This document shows, one piece after another, positions 43,912 to 50,834 of a stretch of 50,834 nt of DNA. Positions within the stretch are counted from its first letter, which is position 1. Each line of letters opens with the position of its first letter. The notes beneath the pieces were generated by a model. The model worked only from the letters and a program-made list of their open reading frames with translations. It was not told where the DNA came from and searched no databases. This DNA is from an uncultured Clostridia bacterium (GTDB lineage Bacteria; Bacillota; Clostridia; Christensenellales; CAG-314): the NCBI GenBank assembly GCA_947625725.1, contig CANQPI010000012.1, positions 1-50,834 on the forward strand, read 5' to 3'. Position numbers and translations under genes: made by a program.

Positions 43912-44607
43912 TTATATAATGCGCGTAAGTTTGTTGCCGACGAGATCGCAACTTGTCAAGTAGAAGTCAATGCCGAATTTGTTCATGTACAGGTTGGCGC
44001 GACAATCCTTGCCGTGCAAGTGTCCGTACACCACCGTCGGAACTTCCGCCACGATCAATTGTTTGATAAAATCGCTGTCGTCATACCTGCCGTTAAAGGG
44101 CGGATAATGCATGATGGCGACGACCTTGTCGGACGGAGTACGCATTTTTTGCATGGCGGCAAGCGAAAGTTTGAGCCGTTCATTCTCGCGAAGATATATC
44201 TTGGCGTCCTCTGCGGACAAATTGTCGCCGTCGGGACACACCCATCCGCGAGTTCCGCAAATCAAAACGTCGCCGAAACGCAGACAGTCGTTTTGCAAAG
44301 CGAAAAAGCCTTGCGGTATGGAGGAACGAACCTGCGCAAGCGTGTTCCACCAATAATCGTGATTACCTCTCAAAATAACCTTTTGCCCTGGCAGTTTTGC
44401 CACCAACTCGAAATCGGGCAAAGCCTCCTCGATATGCATCGCCCACGAAAAGTCGCCGGGCAAAAGCACCAAATCGTCCTCGGAAACTTTTTGTTCCCAA
44501 TCGGCGCGGATTTCGTCAAAGTAATTTTCCCACGACTTACCGAAGATGTCCATAGGCTTTGGCGCTACGGTGGAAAGATGCAAATCGCTTATCGCAAAAA
44601 CTTTCAT
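43912..44607 (-). CDS. Calcineurin-like metallophosphoesterase
   Basis: A 231-residue protein with all five metal-binding motifs of the family: SDLHLS at 7-12, LPGDFSW, LRGNHDYWW, the histidine in IMHYPPFNG and YGHLHGKD. It hydrolyses phosphoester bonds with two metal ions; the substrate is unknown. No Shine-Dalgarno sequence lies before the ATG. A promoter -10 box ends 6 nt before it, so a leaderless mRNA is likely. Stop is followed by an AT-rich gap. Confidence 0.9.
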   Translation of the reverse strand: MKVFAISDLHLSTVAPKPMDIFGKSWENYFDEIRADWEQKVSEDDLVLLPGDFSWAMHIEEALPDFELVAKLPGQKVILRGNHDYWWNTLAQVRSSIPQGFFALQNDCLRFGDVLICGTRGWVCPDGDNLSAEDAKIYLRENERLKLSLAAMQKMRTPSDKVVAIMHYPPFNGRYDDSDFIKQLIVAEVPTVVYGHLHGKDCRANLYMNKFGIDFYLTSCDLVGNKLTRII

Positions 44608-44613
44608 ATTTGC

Positions 44614-44642
44614 ATTGTAACACAGTTTGCCTGTTTTGTCTA
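44614..44642 (-). promoter_or_regulatory. Promoter of the metallophosphoesterase gene, likely leaderless
   Basis: TAGACA, 17-nt spacer, TACAAT on the minus strand. Six nucleotides separate the -10 box from the ATG. The -35 overlaps the stop codon of the zinc-ribbon gene. Confidence 0.75.
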
Positions 44643-44864
44643 GGCGTTACCGCCCTTTTTGACGCGTTTTGCTCTGCACTCGGCGCACATTACATCATCT
44701 ATCCCGATAGGATTTTTTTCGCAATACGGGCAAAGCAGTTGCGAAAAACTTTCGTCGTCGAATATGCTTTTGCGCCCTTCCAATTCGTCTTTGCAAACGC
44801 GACACAATTGTTCGTTTTGCAAAATATAGTTCAGTCCGCATCTCGGACACCTTTTGTATTTCAT
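44640..44864 (-). CDS. Small zinc-ribbon protein
   Basis: A 74-residue protein with four C-x2-C knuckles: CPRC (6-9), CRVC (21-24), CPYC (near 45-48) and CAEC (near 60-63). They would make two zinc ribbons separated by an acidic linker. The C-terminus is basic (RAKRVKKGGN). No enzyme motif is seen. It may bind nucleic acid or another protein; function unknown. GGGAG lies 8 nt before the ATG. Confidence 0.8.
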   Translation of the reverse strand: MKYKRCPRCGLNYILQNEQLCRVCKDELEGRKSIFDDESFSQLLCPYCEKNPIGIDDVMCAECRAKRVKKGGNA

Positions 44865-44964
44865 TTGTCAAACTCCCAATCCTCTTTCAAACTATGTAAC
44901 AGTCGCAACAAGTGTTACTCGCTCAAATCGTTGAGGAGAGATCCGACAAAGTAGGTTTGCATGC

Positions 44965-44994
44965 AAAAGGGAGATTGACAGACTTCAATCTCCC
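44965..44994 (-). terminator. Terminator downstream of the 215-residue gene
   Basis: Perfect 10-bp stem GGGAGATTGA/TCAATCTCCC with a 6-nt loop, followed on the minus strand by TTTTGC. Confidence 0.8.
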
Positions 44995-45014
44995 TCGAAA
45001 ATCGACGTCGAACG

Positions 45015-45662
45015 CTATGTGTTGTTGCCGCCGCCCGTTGTGCGACCGCCGGGGAAAAGGGGCAGTTCGAAGTAGCCCGAACAAACTTCCTCGGTGTATT
45101 CCTGACAGGGCGGTATTACCGCATAGCCGTAACTCGGAATGATCAATTCCACGTCCATAGTAACTTTGAGAATTGCCGTTACGCAACAGTTTATCACAAA
45201 GATATAGTATGTTACGCCGTCGATAACCTGCGTTTGACTGTACTGTCCCTCGGGACTTACCGCCGAAACGCTCGCCTCGATAGTATAAGGAATAATGGAA
45301 GGTTCGGGCAAGAACATCACCACGTCCACAGGTACCGTTACCGTACCCGTGCCGCTGCCCTCCTCATTGTTGCCGTCTATGTAAGTTACTTCTACGGGGA
45401 CGACTATGTCCGCCTGAACTCTCCCGTACTTGGGGCGTTCCGTCAAACGCTCTACGACGAGATTTTCGATAACGCCGCGCGTTGTCGTACTCTTGGCGCT
45501 CACAAATCTGAGCGGGACGGCGGGATCTGTCGGGTTGACGTCCGAAACGCTCACCGTAATTTGTTGCAAAGTGGTTTGTTTGACGCATGCGTCAAATACC
45601 TTTTTGCCTTGGATACATATTTTTTCACTGCAATTGTTGCCATCTAAATTGTTTACCGGCAT
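45015..45662 (-). CDS. Unrecognised beta-rich protein, possible envelope or spore-coat component
   Basis: A 215-residue protein. It begins MPVNNLDGNNC with cysteines at about 11, 16 and 26, then a beta-rich body of alternating valines and threonines (for example VEVTYIDGNNEEGSG and VTVPVDVVMFLP), a VINCCVTAILKV cysteine pair and an end rich in proline and glycine (FELPLFPGGRTTGGG). No signal peptide is visible. Small cysteine-containing beta proteins of this type are common among clostridial coat-like proteins, but I cannot name a family. AGGAGG lies 6 nt before the ATG. Its upstream region has a sigma-K-like sequence. Confidence 0.7.
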   Translation of the reverse strand: MPVNNLDGNNCSEKICIQGKKVFDACVKQTTLQQITVSVSDVNPTDPAVPLRFVSAKSTTTRGVIENLVVERLTERPKYGRVQADIVVPVEVTYIDGNNEEGSGTGTVTVPVDVVMFLPEPSIIPYTIEASVSAVSPEGQYSQTQVIDGVTYYIFVINCCVTAILKVTMDVELIIPSYGYAVIPPCQEYTEEVCSGYFELPLFPGGRTTGGGNNT

Positions 45663-45725
45663 TGATTACCTCCTATGATAGTCAATGTATTGTATGCCGC
45701 TCTTTTGCAAAATGTGTTGACAACA

Positions 45726-45752
45726 AAAAAGGCACGTATTTTCTACGTGCCG
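45726..45752 (-). terminator. Terminator of the TetR-family gene
   Basis: Perfect 8-bp stem GGCACGTA/TACGTGCC with a 5-nt loop, followed on the minus strand by six T residues, 8 nt after the stop codon. Confidence 0.88.
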
Positions 45753-45759
45753 TCGCAAG

Positions 45760-46350
45760 TTACTCGTCTGTGTCGAAATGACGAAAACGATCTTTCATGT
45801 GACCGAAATAGAATGTTATTATCTCGCGCGCTTTGGTTTCCTGTATTTCTTTGGAGTCACCGTTGTCCAATATGCGGAAGAAACTTGTCAAAAACCCATC
45901 TGCTATCGCCGTATAAAAATCGGGGTTTCGGATCTTGGAGTCAATTTCGGGAAAACCGCTTTGAACAAGTTCCCGAACTTTCCTTGCAATGGCGTCAATG
46001 ATGTAATTTACAAATGCGCCGTAGTAGACCGTGTTCCCTTTGCGAATAATCAGCAACTCGTCGTTATACTGCATTATGAACGAAATAAGCAATTCGGATA
46101 TTTCCTTCATGCTTTTGTTTGCAAATGCCAATTCGTTGTCGACAAACTGCCGAACGCTATCCATAAAAGGATTGATGACCGCAAAGTACAACGCTTCTTT
46201 GTTTGTGTAGTATCTGTAAATATTTCCGAGAGAGATTTCCGCGTTGTTGGCTATGTTTCGTATAGATGCGTCGGCATAACCCTGTTCCTTAAACTCCTCC
46301 ACTGCGGCCGCCAATATCCTGTCGCGGATCTCTTTCTTTAAGTACTGCAT
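45760..46350 (-). CDS. TetR-family transcriptional regulator
   Basis: A 196-residue protein. The N-terminal HTH domain (RDRILAAAVEEFKEQGY and the recognition-helix segment ISLGNIYRYYTNKEALY) is typical of TetR. The C-terminal ligand-binding domain is helical (about 60-190) with no recognisable ligand signature. The start at 46350 follows GGAG by about 11 nt, a long spacing; an upstream in-frame start would place residues within the leader. No target gene is divergent from it, so autoregulation or a distant regulon is possible. Confidence 0.88.
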   Translation of the reverse strand: MQYLKKEIRDRILAAAVEEFKEQGYADASIRNIANNAEISLGNIYRYYTNKEALYFAVINPFMDSVRQFVDNELAFANKSMKEISELLISFIMQYNDELLIIRKGNTVYYGAFVNYIIDAIARKVRELVQSGFPEIDSKIRNPDFYTAIADGFLTSFFRILDNGDSKEIQETKAREIITFYFGHMKDRFRHFDTDE

Positions 46351-46428
46351 AACTACATATTCTCCGTTACGTTGTCGTTTCAAAATGCGTGATCTCAAAC
46401 ACTGCTGCCCGAAATCAAACGTAAAACG

Positions 46429-46457
46429 ATTATAACATAACTCGCGGAGAATAGCAA
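46429..46457 (-). promoter_or_regulatory. Extended -10 promoter for the TetR-family gene
   Basis: TTGCTA, 17-nt spacer, TATAAT with a TG one base upstream, on the minus strand; leader of about 70 nt. Confidence 0.75.
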
Positions 46458-46496
46458 CCCCATTTCGCTAAAAATACGCGTGAATTTTCATTTTTG

Positions 46497-47225
46497 TCAA
46501 TATGCGCATTCCAACAGCATTTTGTCTGCCAACAAGGCGATAAATTCTCCGTTTGTCGGCTTGTCGGACGAATTGTAAACTTTTACTCCGAATATGCTGT
46601 TGAGGTTTTCGATCTTACCTCTGCTCCAAGCCACTTCGATCGCGTGTCGGATCGCCCTCTCCACTTTGCTCGACGTTGTGTTGAAACGGCGAGCGATACT
46701 CGGGTACAGACTTTTGGTAATGGCGTTGATTATCGGCGGGTTGTCTACTGCCAACTTGATGCCCTCTCGCAAAAATTGATAGCCCTTGATATGGGCTGGG
46801 ATACCAACGCTCACGAAAATACTGCTGATACGTTCGTCCAGAGTCTTTTCGGATATGCTTTTCTTGCGAACGGTTTTGCCGCTGAGTTTTTCGCCCTCGT
46901 AAACGTCTACGATCCTTTGTTCAAGCACGCTGTATTCTACCGGTTTGACCAAGTAGTATTTCGCTCCGAGATCCAGCGATTTGATAATGAAAACTTCGCT
47001 TTTCAGTTCCGACGCGACAATAAACTTGGCGTCATGATATTTTTCCAACAGAGCAAAGCCGTCCTCTCCGCTCATAACAAGTTCCGTTATCACGACGTCG
47101 GGTATGCTTTCGTCAAGATGTTTGCGAGCCTCCCTGCCGTCAACGTCAAACACGACGCAAAAATCATTGTTTCCCTGCAATTTTTCTTTGAGGTCGGGTT
47201 GACCGATCAATCCAATAGTAATCAC
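46497..47225 (-). CDS. spo0A: Spo0A with degenerate receiver domain
   Basis: A 242-residue Spo0A. The DNA-binding domain is intact and very well conserved: GIPAHIKGYQFLREGI, SLYPSIARRFNTT, SKVERAIRHAIEVAWSRG and KPTNGEFIALLADK. The N-terminal receiver (1-105) has lost the acidic pair near residues 8-9 (G-Q here), and the phosphoacceptor position has glutamate E48 in VITELVM in place of aspartate, though K94 is kept in YLVKPVE. The start is GTG at 47225, 7 nt after AAGGAG. It is normally the phosphorelay-controlled master regulator of sporulation entry; phosphorylation of this protein at the usual site is not possible. It stands alone, not beside spoIVB. Confidence 0.93.
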   Translation of the reverse strand: MITIGLIGQPDLKEKLQGNNDFCVVFDVDGREARKHLDESIPDVVITELVMSGEDGFALLEKYHDAKFIVASELKSEVFIIKSLDLGAKYYLVKPVEYSVLEQRIVDVYEGEKLSGKTVRKKSISEKTLDERISSIFVSVGIPAHIKGYQFLREGIKLAVDNPPIINAITKSLYPSIARRFNTTSSKVERAIRHAIEVAWSRGKIENLNSIFGVKVYNSSDKPTNGEFIALLADKMLLECAY

Positions 47226-47315
47226 AACTTATCTCCTTTTTGTGGTTTGTGCATATATTGTAACACGTATCAAAATGCCGTAGACAGTCTAAAAAAGTCG
47301 TAAATTACTATTTTT

Positions 47316-47322
47316 TGTCGAA
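47316..47322 (+). promoter_or_regulatory. Candidate 0A box upstream of spo0A
   Basis: TGTCGAA, in the context TTTTTGTCGAAAAAT, matches the Spo0A-binding consensus and lies about 90 nt upstream of the spo0A start codon. One site of 7 bases could occur by chance; the extended flanks strengthen it. Confidence 0.5.
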
Positions 47323-47359
47323 AAATCTCATTTTTTACATTTAGTTTTCCCCAAACGGC

Positions 47360-47408
47360 AAAAAAATGCAAAACGCGCCCGAAAATGTCTTGCGTTCGAA
47401 GCGCGTTT
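47360..47408 (-). terminator. Possible terminator of the membrane-protein gene
   Basis: Arms AAACGCGC and GCGCGTTT with a long 22-nt loop, followed on the minus strand by TGCA and seven T residues. Confidence 0.5.
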
Positions 47409-47445
47409 CAATGCCGTTCGACTAAAACATTTGTCGATTAAATAT

Positions 47446-47856
47446 TTATTGTTTGTCCAAGTCGTCCTCTTTGTCCGTAGCCGCGTCTATCGGCTCGTCG
47501 GTCGTATGAGCGTCGGACGCAAACAATTCTTCCGTCGCCGAATCTTCGTTCGTCGAGTCAACCGACTGCTTGTTGTGAGCAAGTCTGTATGCACGGAGAT
47601 CGGGTAAAATATTTATGTAAAACAAAGATCCGAAAACCGTTATCAACGCCTTGCACAAAACGGTCATCACCACGCTCAAAAACGGGATCCAACTGAATAG
47701 CATATTGATAAACGTCAAAATCATTTCCACCGCAAAGCAAACGGCATAAACGGGAACGCCGACGATCAAACACAACGTTTTGCCCAAACAATACCAAAAA
47801 TTTTTGCTTCTGTAACAAAATATCCAATGCAGTCTGTCAAGATAGTATTCTTTCAT
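47446..47856 (-). CDS. Small hypothetical membrane protein
   Basis: A 136-residue protein. Two to three hydrophobic segments lie at about 23-45, 47-65 and 68-82. The N-terminal part contains several aromatic residues (YYLDRLHWIFCYRSKNFWY). The C-terminal 45 residues are hydrophilic and acidic, ending DKEDDLDKQ. No family is recognised. A good promoter precedes it, but the ribosome site is weak (GGTTGA). It may be a clostridial lineage-specific protein; function unknown. Confidence 0.72.
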   Translation of the reverse strand: MKEYYLDRLHWIFCYRSKNFWYCLGKTLCLIVGVPVYAVCFAVEMILTFINMLFSWIPFLSVVMTVLCKALITVFGSLFYINILPDLRAYRLAHNKQSVDSTNEDSATEELFASDAHTTDEPIDAATDKEDDLDKQ

Positions 47857-47881
47857 ATTTTCAACCGTTAGTTTTTATAAA

Positions 47882-47910
47882 ATTTTACAATAACGGCTGA
47901 AATTTGTCAA
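47882..47910 (-). promoter_or_regulatory. Promoter for the small membrane-protein gene
   Basis: TTGACA, 17-nt spacer, TAAAAT on the minus strand; leader of about 20 nt. Confidence 0.85.
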
Positions 47911-47989
47911 CTCGCGCAAGGTGACGACGTTTTGCATATTTGCGTAAAATAAAAATGAAATTTACTGCCGAAAAATTGTATTCAATATG

Positions 47990-48018
47990 TTGACATTGTA
48001 TAAAAATAAAACTACAAT
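47990..48018 (+). promoter_or_regulatory. Promoter of the M-box-mgtE unit
   Basis: TTGACA, 17-nt spacer, TACAAT on the plus strand; transcription would begin near 48025, at the 5' edge of the M-box. Confidence 0.9.
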
Positions 48019-48029
48019 GTAGATACAAT

Positions 48030-48241
48030 ATAAATCCGGTAGGTGAGGCTACCATGGGGATACGGGTTGCTACCGACACAGCGTGGAGACACGCGACGTC
48101 AGGGCAGCAGGATTTGTCGAAAACAAGGCTTATCCTAATGCAATTACACAGCCCCATGATGCTAAAACTTGTAATGGTTGGACGTCGTTTCCGTCAGTGA
48201 GAAACATTGCGGTCTGTGCTGTTACAAGCACGGGCTTTTTT
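48030..48241 (+). promoter_or_regulatory. M-box (ykoK) magnesium riboswitch
   Basis: The conserved core GGTAGGTGAGGCTACCATGGGGATACGG-type segment at about 48038-48068 and the following GCTACCGAC match the M-box. The expression platform is a terminator: GTCTGTGCT (48212-48220) pairs with AGCACGGGC (48227-48235) and six T residues follow. High magnesium should favour termination and lower mgtE expression. Confidence 0.92.
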
Positions 48242-48262
48242 CACTTATCAAAGGGGGTACAA

Positions 48263-49648
48263 ATGGAATACGAAGAATTGACGGAAATTACCGACAAAGT
48301 GTTGAAACTGCTTACGGAAAAAAACTTTCGCGAAATCAAAGTATTGATAAACGATTTGCAACCGCAAGACAGCGCGTTGCTTTTGGACGCGATGAATGAA
48401 AAAGATATCTTGCCTATCTTTCGATTGTTAAGCAAGGAAAACGCAGCCGAAACATTTGTGGAAATGTCCTACGACGGGCAAGAACTTTTGCTCAACAGTT
48501 TTACCGACGCCGAACTGAAAGCGGTACTCGACGAGATGTTTTTGGACGATACGGTAGATATTATCGAGGAAATGCCTGCCAACGTAGTAAAACGTATCAT
48601 CAAACAGTCGGATGCCGAAACGCGAAAACAAATAAATGAAATATTGAAGTACCCCAAAGACAGCGCGGGCACGATCATGACCGTAGAATACGTCAGCCTG
48701 CGCGAACATTGGACGGTAAAGGAATGTTTTGACCGTATTCGCAAAATTGCGCTGGACAAAGAAACTATTTACAACTGCTACGTTACCGATACAAAACGTA
48801 AACTTATCGGGACGGTAACGGTAAAGGATCTTTTGCTGCACGACTACGATACGGAAATTACGGAATTTATGGAGAGGGAAGTGATCTCCGCCGAAGCAAC
48901 GGACGACAAGGAAACGGTCGCCCAGCAAATCGACAAATACGACCTGTCCGCGCTGCCCATCGTTGACAGCGAAAACCGTATGGTGGGTATCGTTACGGTA
49001 GACGACGTAATCGACGTTATCAAACAGGAAACGACGGAAGACATCTCCAAAATGGCAGCCGTTACTCCTTCTACGGACACCTACCTGGAACAAAGCGTTT
49101 GGCAAATTTGGAAAAACCGTATTCCGTGGCTGTTGATCTTGATGATATCCGCCACCTTTACGGGGTTGATAATCAATCATTTCGAGGGAGAGTTAAACAA
49201 ACTAAGCCCGTTGCTGTTTGCTTGCATACCCATGCTTATGGATACGGGCGGAAACGCGGGCAGTCAAGCGTCCGTGACAGTCATACGCGGATTGGCTTTG
49301 GACGAAATTCGACCGCGAAACACACTGAAAGTACTTTGGAAAGAATTGCGCGTATCCGTTTTGCTCGCGGCTTGCCTTGCGGTAGTTTGCTTTGGCAAAC
49401 TGTATCTTTTGGACGGTTTGGCTTTCGGATACAATTACACTTGGTTTATTTGTCTGGCAGTGTCGCTTTCGATGTTTGCAACCGTTGTAATCGCAAAGGT
49501 AGTCGGTTGTATGATGCCGATGCTTGCAAAAGTTTGCAAATTAGACCCCGCCGTCGTCGCGAGTCCTTTCATCACCACCATTGTGGACGCGCTGTCACTG
49601 ATCATCTTCTGTCTTATTTCAATGGGATTGTTACCCGCCTTGTCGTAA
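48263..49648 (+). CDS. mgtE: Magnesium transporter MgtE
   Basis: A 461-residue channel. The cytoplasmic N domain (about 1-125) is followed by a CBS pair (about 130-255), the plug helix and five membrane helices. The TM domain has the MgtE signature MDTGGNAGSQAS. The start at 48263 follows AAGGGGG by about 6 nt; the longer open frame runs back through the riboswitch. MgtE closes at high magnesium by CBS-domain binding, and the M-box adds transcriptional feedback. Confidence 0.96.
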   Translation: MEYEELTEITDKVLKLLTEKNFREIKVLINDLQPQDSALLLDAMNEKDILPIFRLLSKENAAETFVEMSYDGQELLLNSFTDAELKAVLDEMFLDDTVDIIEEMPANVVKRIIKQSDAETRKQINEILKYPKDSAGTIMTVEYVSLREHWTVKECFDRIRKIALDKETIYNCYVTDTKRKLIGTVTVKDLLLHDYDTEITEFMEREVISAEATDDKETVAQQIDKYDLSALPIVDSENRMVGIVTVDDVIDVIKQETTEDISKMAAVTPSTDTYLEQSVWQIWKNRIPWLLILMISATFTGLIINHFEGELNKLSPLLFACIPMLMDTGGNAGSQASVTVIRGLALDEIRPRNTLKVLWKELRVSVLLAACLAVVCFGKLYLLDGLAFGYNYTWFICLAVSLSMFATVVIAKVVGCMMPMLAKVCKLDPAVVASPFITTIVDALSLIIFCLISMGLLPALS

Positions 49649-49729
49649 AATTCGGCTCTATGTCAAATGTTGGGACGAATAAAAAACAGAAAAAAATATA
49701 AAATGTTTCGCCCCCAACGTTTGCCATAA

Positions 49730-50035
49730 GAGCCTACCGACCAAACGCAAGTCGGTTCGTTCGACTATGCGACCGACCCCTACGGGGCGCAAGTGCGCCG
49801 ACTTGGTCGGACTACTAAGGAAGTCGCTACACGCGCCTTCATTTTTGGGTTCCCACGCAATGCGAGTGTCATTGCGTGGGAGAAGGCGCAACCGATTGTT
49901 AGCGGTACCGACTGCACAACAGTGTAGTTGGTGCTAACCAAAGCCGAGTTGCGCCGTTGGCGGGGAGTCGCAACCCCACCAACCCCCGCAAGGGCTGCAA
50001 TCTCGGTACACGCCCGTGATTGCAGAGTGAGTTAG
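49730..50035. repeat. Second hairpin-rich gene-free region
   Basis: No credible gene lies between mgtE and the collagen-like gene. From left to right: CCGACCAA (about 49738) pairs with TTGGTCGG (about 49803) around two smaller hairpins including GGCGC-AAGT-GCGCC; GCGCCTTC (49833-49840) pairs with GAAGGCGC (49882-49889) around a perfect 11-bp CCCACGCAATG/CATTGCGTGGG hairpin; GGCGCAAC (49885-49892) pairs with GTTGCGCC (49948-49955) around a longer imperfect TTAGC/GCTAA stem; and CTGCAATC/GATTGCAG closes a stem near 49996-50024. Confidence 0.7.
49772..49802. repeat. Dispersed 31-nt repeat, copy 2
   Basis: The reverse complement of 14160-14190 with one mismatch, including CCCCTACGGGG. It forms part of the multi-branched structure at 49738-49810. 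Confidence 0.85.
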
Positions 50036-50126
50036 AAACAATATGTTTCTCTGTGTTTGTTTACTCCCACATAGCAATATCTATTATAAACCCTATAATT
50101 TCCTGACCGAATTTCTATTTTATTGC

Positions 50127-50158
50127 AAAAAACAACCGAAGCAAAAGCGCTTCGGCTG
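50127..50158 (-). terminator. Terminator of the collagen-like gene
   Basis: Stem CCGAAGC/GCTTCGG extended by ACA/TGT on the outside, 6-nt loop, followed on the minus strand by six T residues. Confidence 0.85.
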
Positions 50159-50174
50159 TTTTGTTTGCGCAACG

Positions 50175-50720
50175 TTACACCACGTTGCCTGTGTTGAGTT
50201 TTTTGACCGTAAGATAACTGTTTACGTTGTCGGTAGGCGTAAACGTAGTTGCCGCGCTACCCGTAGTTTGAAGCGTTACAACGTTGCCTGCGGTCAGGCT
50301 GACGATCGTGCTGCCGACAAGTTCGTTTTCCGTTGCGGCGGTAAATTCGCGCAAGACCGTACCCGACGGGGGCAGAACTCCGTCCACCGCCACGCTCAAC
50401 GTAAGCGTAGAAGGCGTATCTACTTGTCCGACGAGTTTGTAGTTGATTTCATAGTCGCCGTCCTGCGTGACTGTTATACCGTTATCCGCTGTCGTTGCAT
50501 TGAGCAGCGGCATTGCGGTAGCCAACGGTATCGTGACCACGGTGGGCGTTTGCGGTATGGCGATCGTTGCGGGCGACGTACTGTACAAACCGCCATAGAC
50601 AGCAAGACCGTCTGTTGCGGGTCCTGCAGGACCTTGCGGACCGACATCGCCTTGCACGCCCTGCGGGCCTTGAATTCCCGTTGCGCCTGTCGCGCCGACG
50701 GGACCGGTAGGGCCGATCAA
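50175..50720 (-). CDS. Collagen-like protein, 5' end broken or lost
   Basis: At least 181 residues. The N-terminal part is Gly-X-Y repeats ([13 protein letters not shown]..., GPQGVQG), continuing upstream in frame through five more triplets to 50759. After about 35 residues the repeats stop and a C-terminal domain of about 145 residues follows, rich in threonine, serine and valine, similar in style to the trimerising C-domains of BclA-like exosporium proteins. An in-frame TAA at 50775-50777 and no ATG or GTG after it mean the true start is missing, unless TTG at 50720 is used. Either the gene is truncated by the window or assembly edge, or it is a pseudogene. Confidence 0.75.
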   Translation of the reverse strand: MIGPTGPVGATGATGIQGPQGVQGDVGPQGPAGPATDGLAVYGGLYSTSPATIAIPQTPTVVTIPLATAMPLLNATTADNGITVTQDGDYEINYKLVGQVDTPSTLTLSVAVDGVLPPSGTVLREFTAATENELVGSTIVSLTAGNVVTLQTTGSAATTFTPTDNVNSYLTVKKLNTGNVV

Positions 50721-50774
50721 ACCTTGAATACCCTGTAAACCTTGCGGACCCGTTGCACCTGTGGGGCAAGTAAC

Positions 50775-50834
50775 TTATGGGACAATGTTTAATCTTTTTT
50801 GCTTAAAGTCCGCCAAACTTTCATTACTAAGAAA
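50775..50834 (-). other. Partial open frame at the window edge
   Basis: Reading in from the edge, a frame encodes about 19 residues ending NIVP and a TAA stop. It is in the same frame as the collagen-like gene. It could be the end of a different gene, or a product of assembly at a repeat. Too short to identify. Confidence 0.3.

Noticed and set aside
47223-47300. Sigma-A promoter for spo0A from TACAAT at about 47254
   Set aside because: There is a -10 but no acceptable -35 at 16-18 nt; a different sigma factor is possible, but not shown.
49658-49891. 77-codon minus-strand frame between mgtE and the collagen-like gene
   Set aside because: It runs through the hairpins and the dispersed repeat, has no ribosome site and no protein character.

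Overview
The window comes from a low-to-moderate GC Firmicute of class Clostridia. Evidence: nearly all genes have strong AGGAGG-type ribosome sites; a thrS T-box and an mgtE M-box are present; a clear spo0A, hemZ, ytxC-like and yebC are present; the ruvCAB-queA-tgt-yajC and mraZ-rsmH-ftsL-pbp-murE-mraY-murD-ftsW-murA gene orders are typical; and the MurE signature predicts meso-diaminopimelate peptidoglycan. The exact lineage cannot be fixed from the sequence alone. Most genes lie on the minus strand.

Layout. 1-42: 5' part of a tRNA-Gly. 132-7193: DUF3810 peptidase-like protein, hemZ, rel and recJ, tightly packed. 7255-14086: the secretion and Holliday-junction block (a divergent secD-like gene, a TIGR04086 membrane protein, yajC, tgt, queA, ruvB, ruvA, ruvC). 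14100-15500: a gene-free, hairpin-rich repeat region. 15505-18254: a surface lipoprotein divergent from an XRE-type regulator. 18331-24222: yebC, a TrmH-family methyltransferase, the infC-rpmI-rplT operon with an attenuated leader and an AUA start, T-box controlled thrS, and ytxC-like. 24329-28639: an AlkD-like protein, acyl carrier protein, two small proteins, a family 4 glycosyltransferase and a flippase-like membrane protein. 28880-33447: ftsQ-ftsA-ftsZ-asnS. 33644-43577: the peptidoglycan and division cluster, which starts at mraZ and lacks murF, murG, murC and murB. 43912-47856: a metallophosphoesterase, a zinc ribbon, an unrecognised protein, a TetR regulator, spo0A and a membrane protein. 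47990-49648: M-box and mgtE. 49660-50120: a second hairpin-rich gene-free region sharing a 31-nt repeat with the first. 50175-50834: a collagen-like gene with a broken 5' end at the window edge.

How the genes fit together. The central 15 kb makes and polymerises the peptidoglycan precursor (MurA, MurE, MurD, MraY, FtsW, class B PBP) and builds the Z ring (FtsZ, FtsA, FtsQ, FtsL), under a probable MraZ autoregulatory promoter. Translation genes (infC operon, thrS, asnS) are controlled by leader RNAs or carried in division operons. Spo0A and the collagen-like protein point to a sporulating ancestry, but the Spo0A receiver has lost its phosphorylation residues.

The most unusual observations are: two nested hairpins at 14.4 and 15.3 kb that keep the same non-Watson-Crick motifs while their arms change; a duplicated 254-nt unit with compensatory changes; an AUA start for infC; at least four genes that look leaderless; the degenerate Spo0A receiver; and the gaps in the mur cluster and SecDF.
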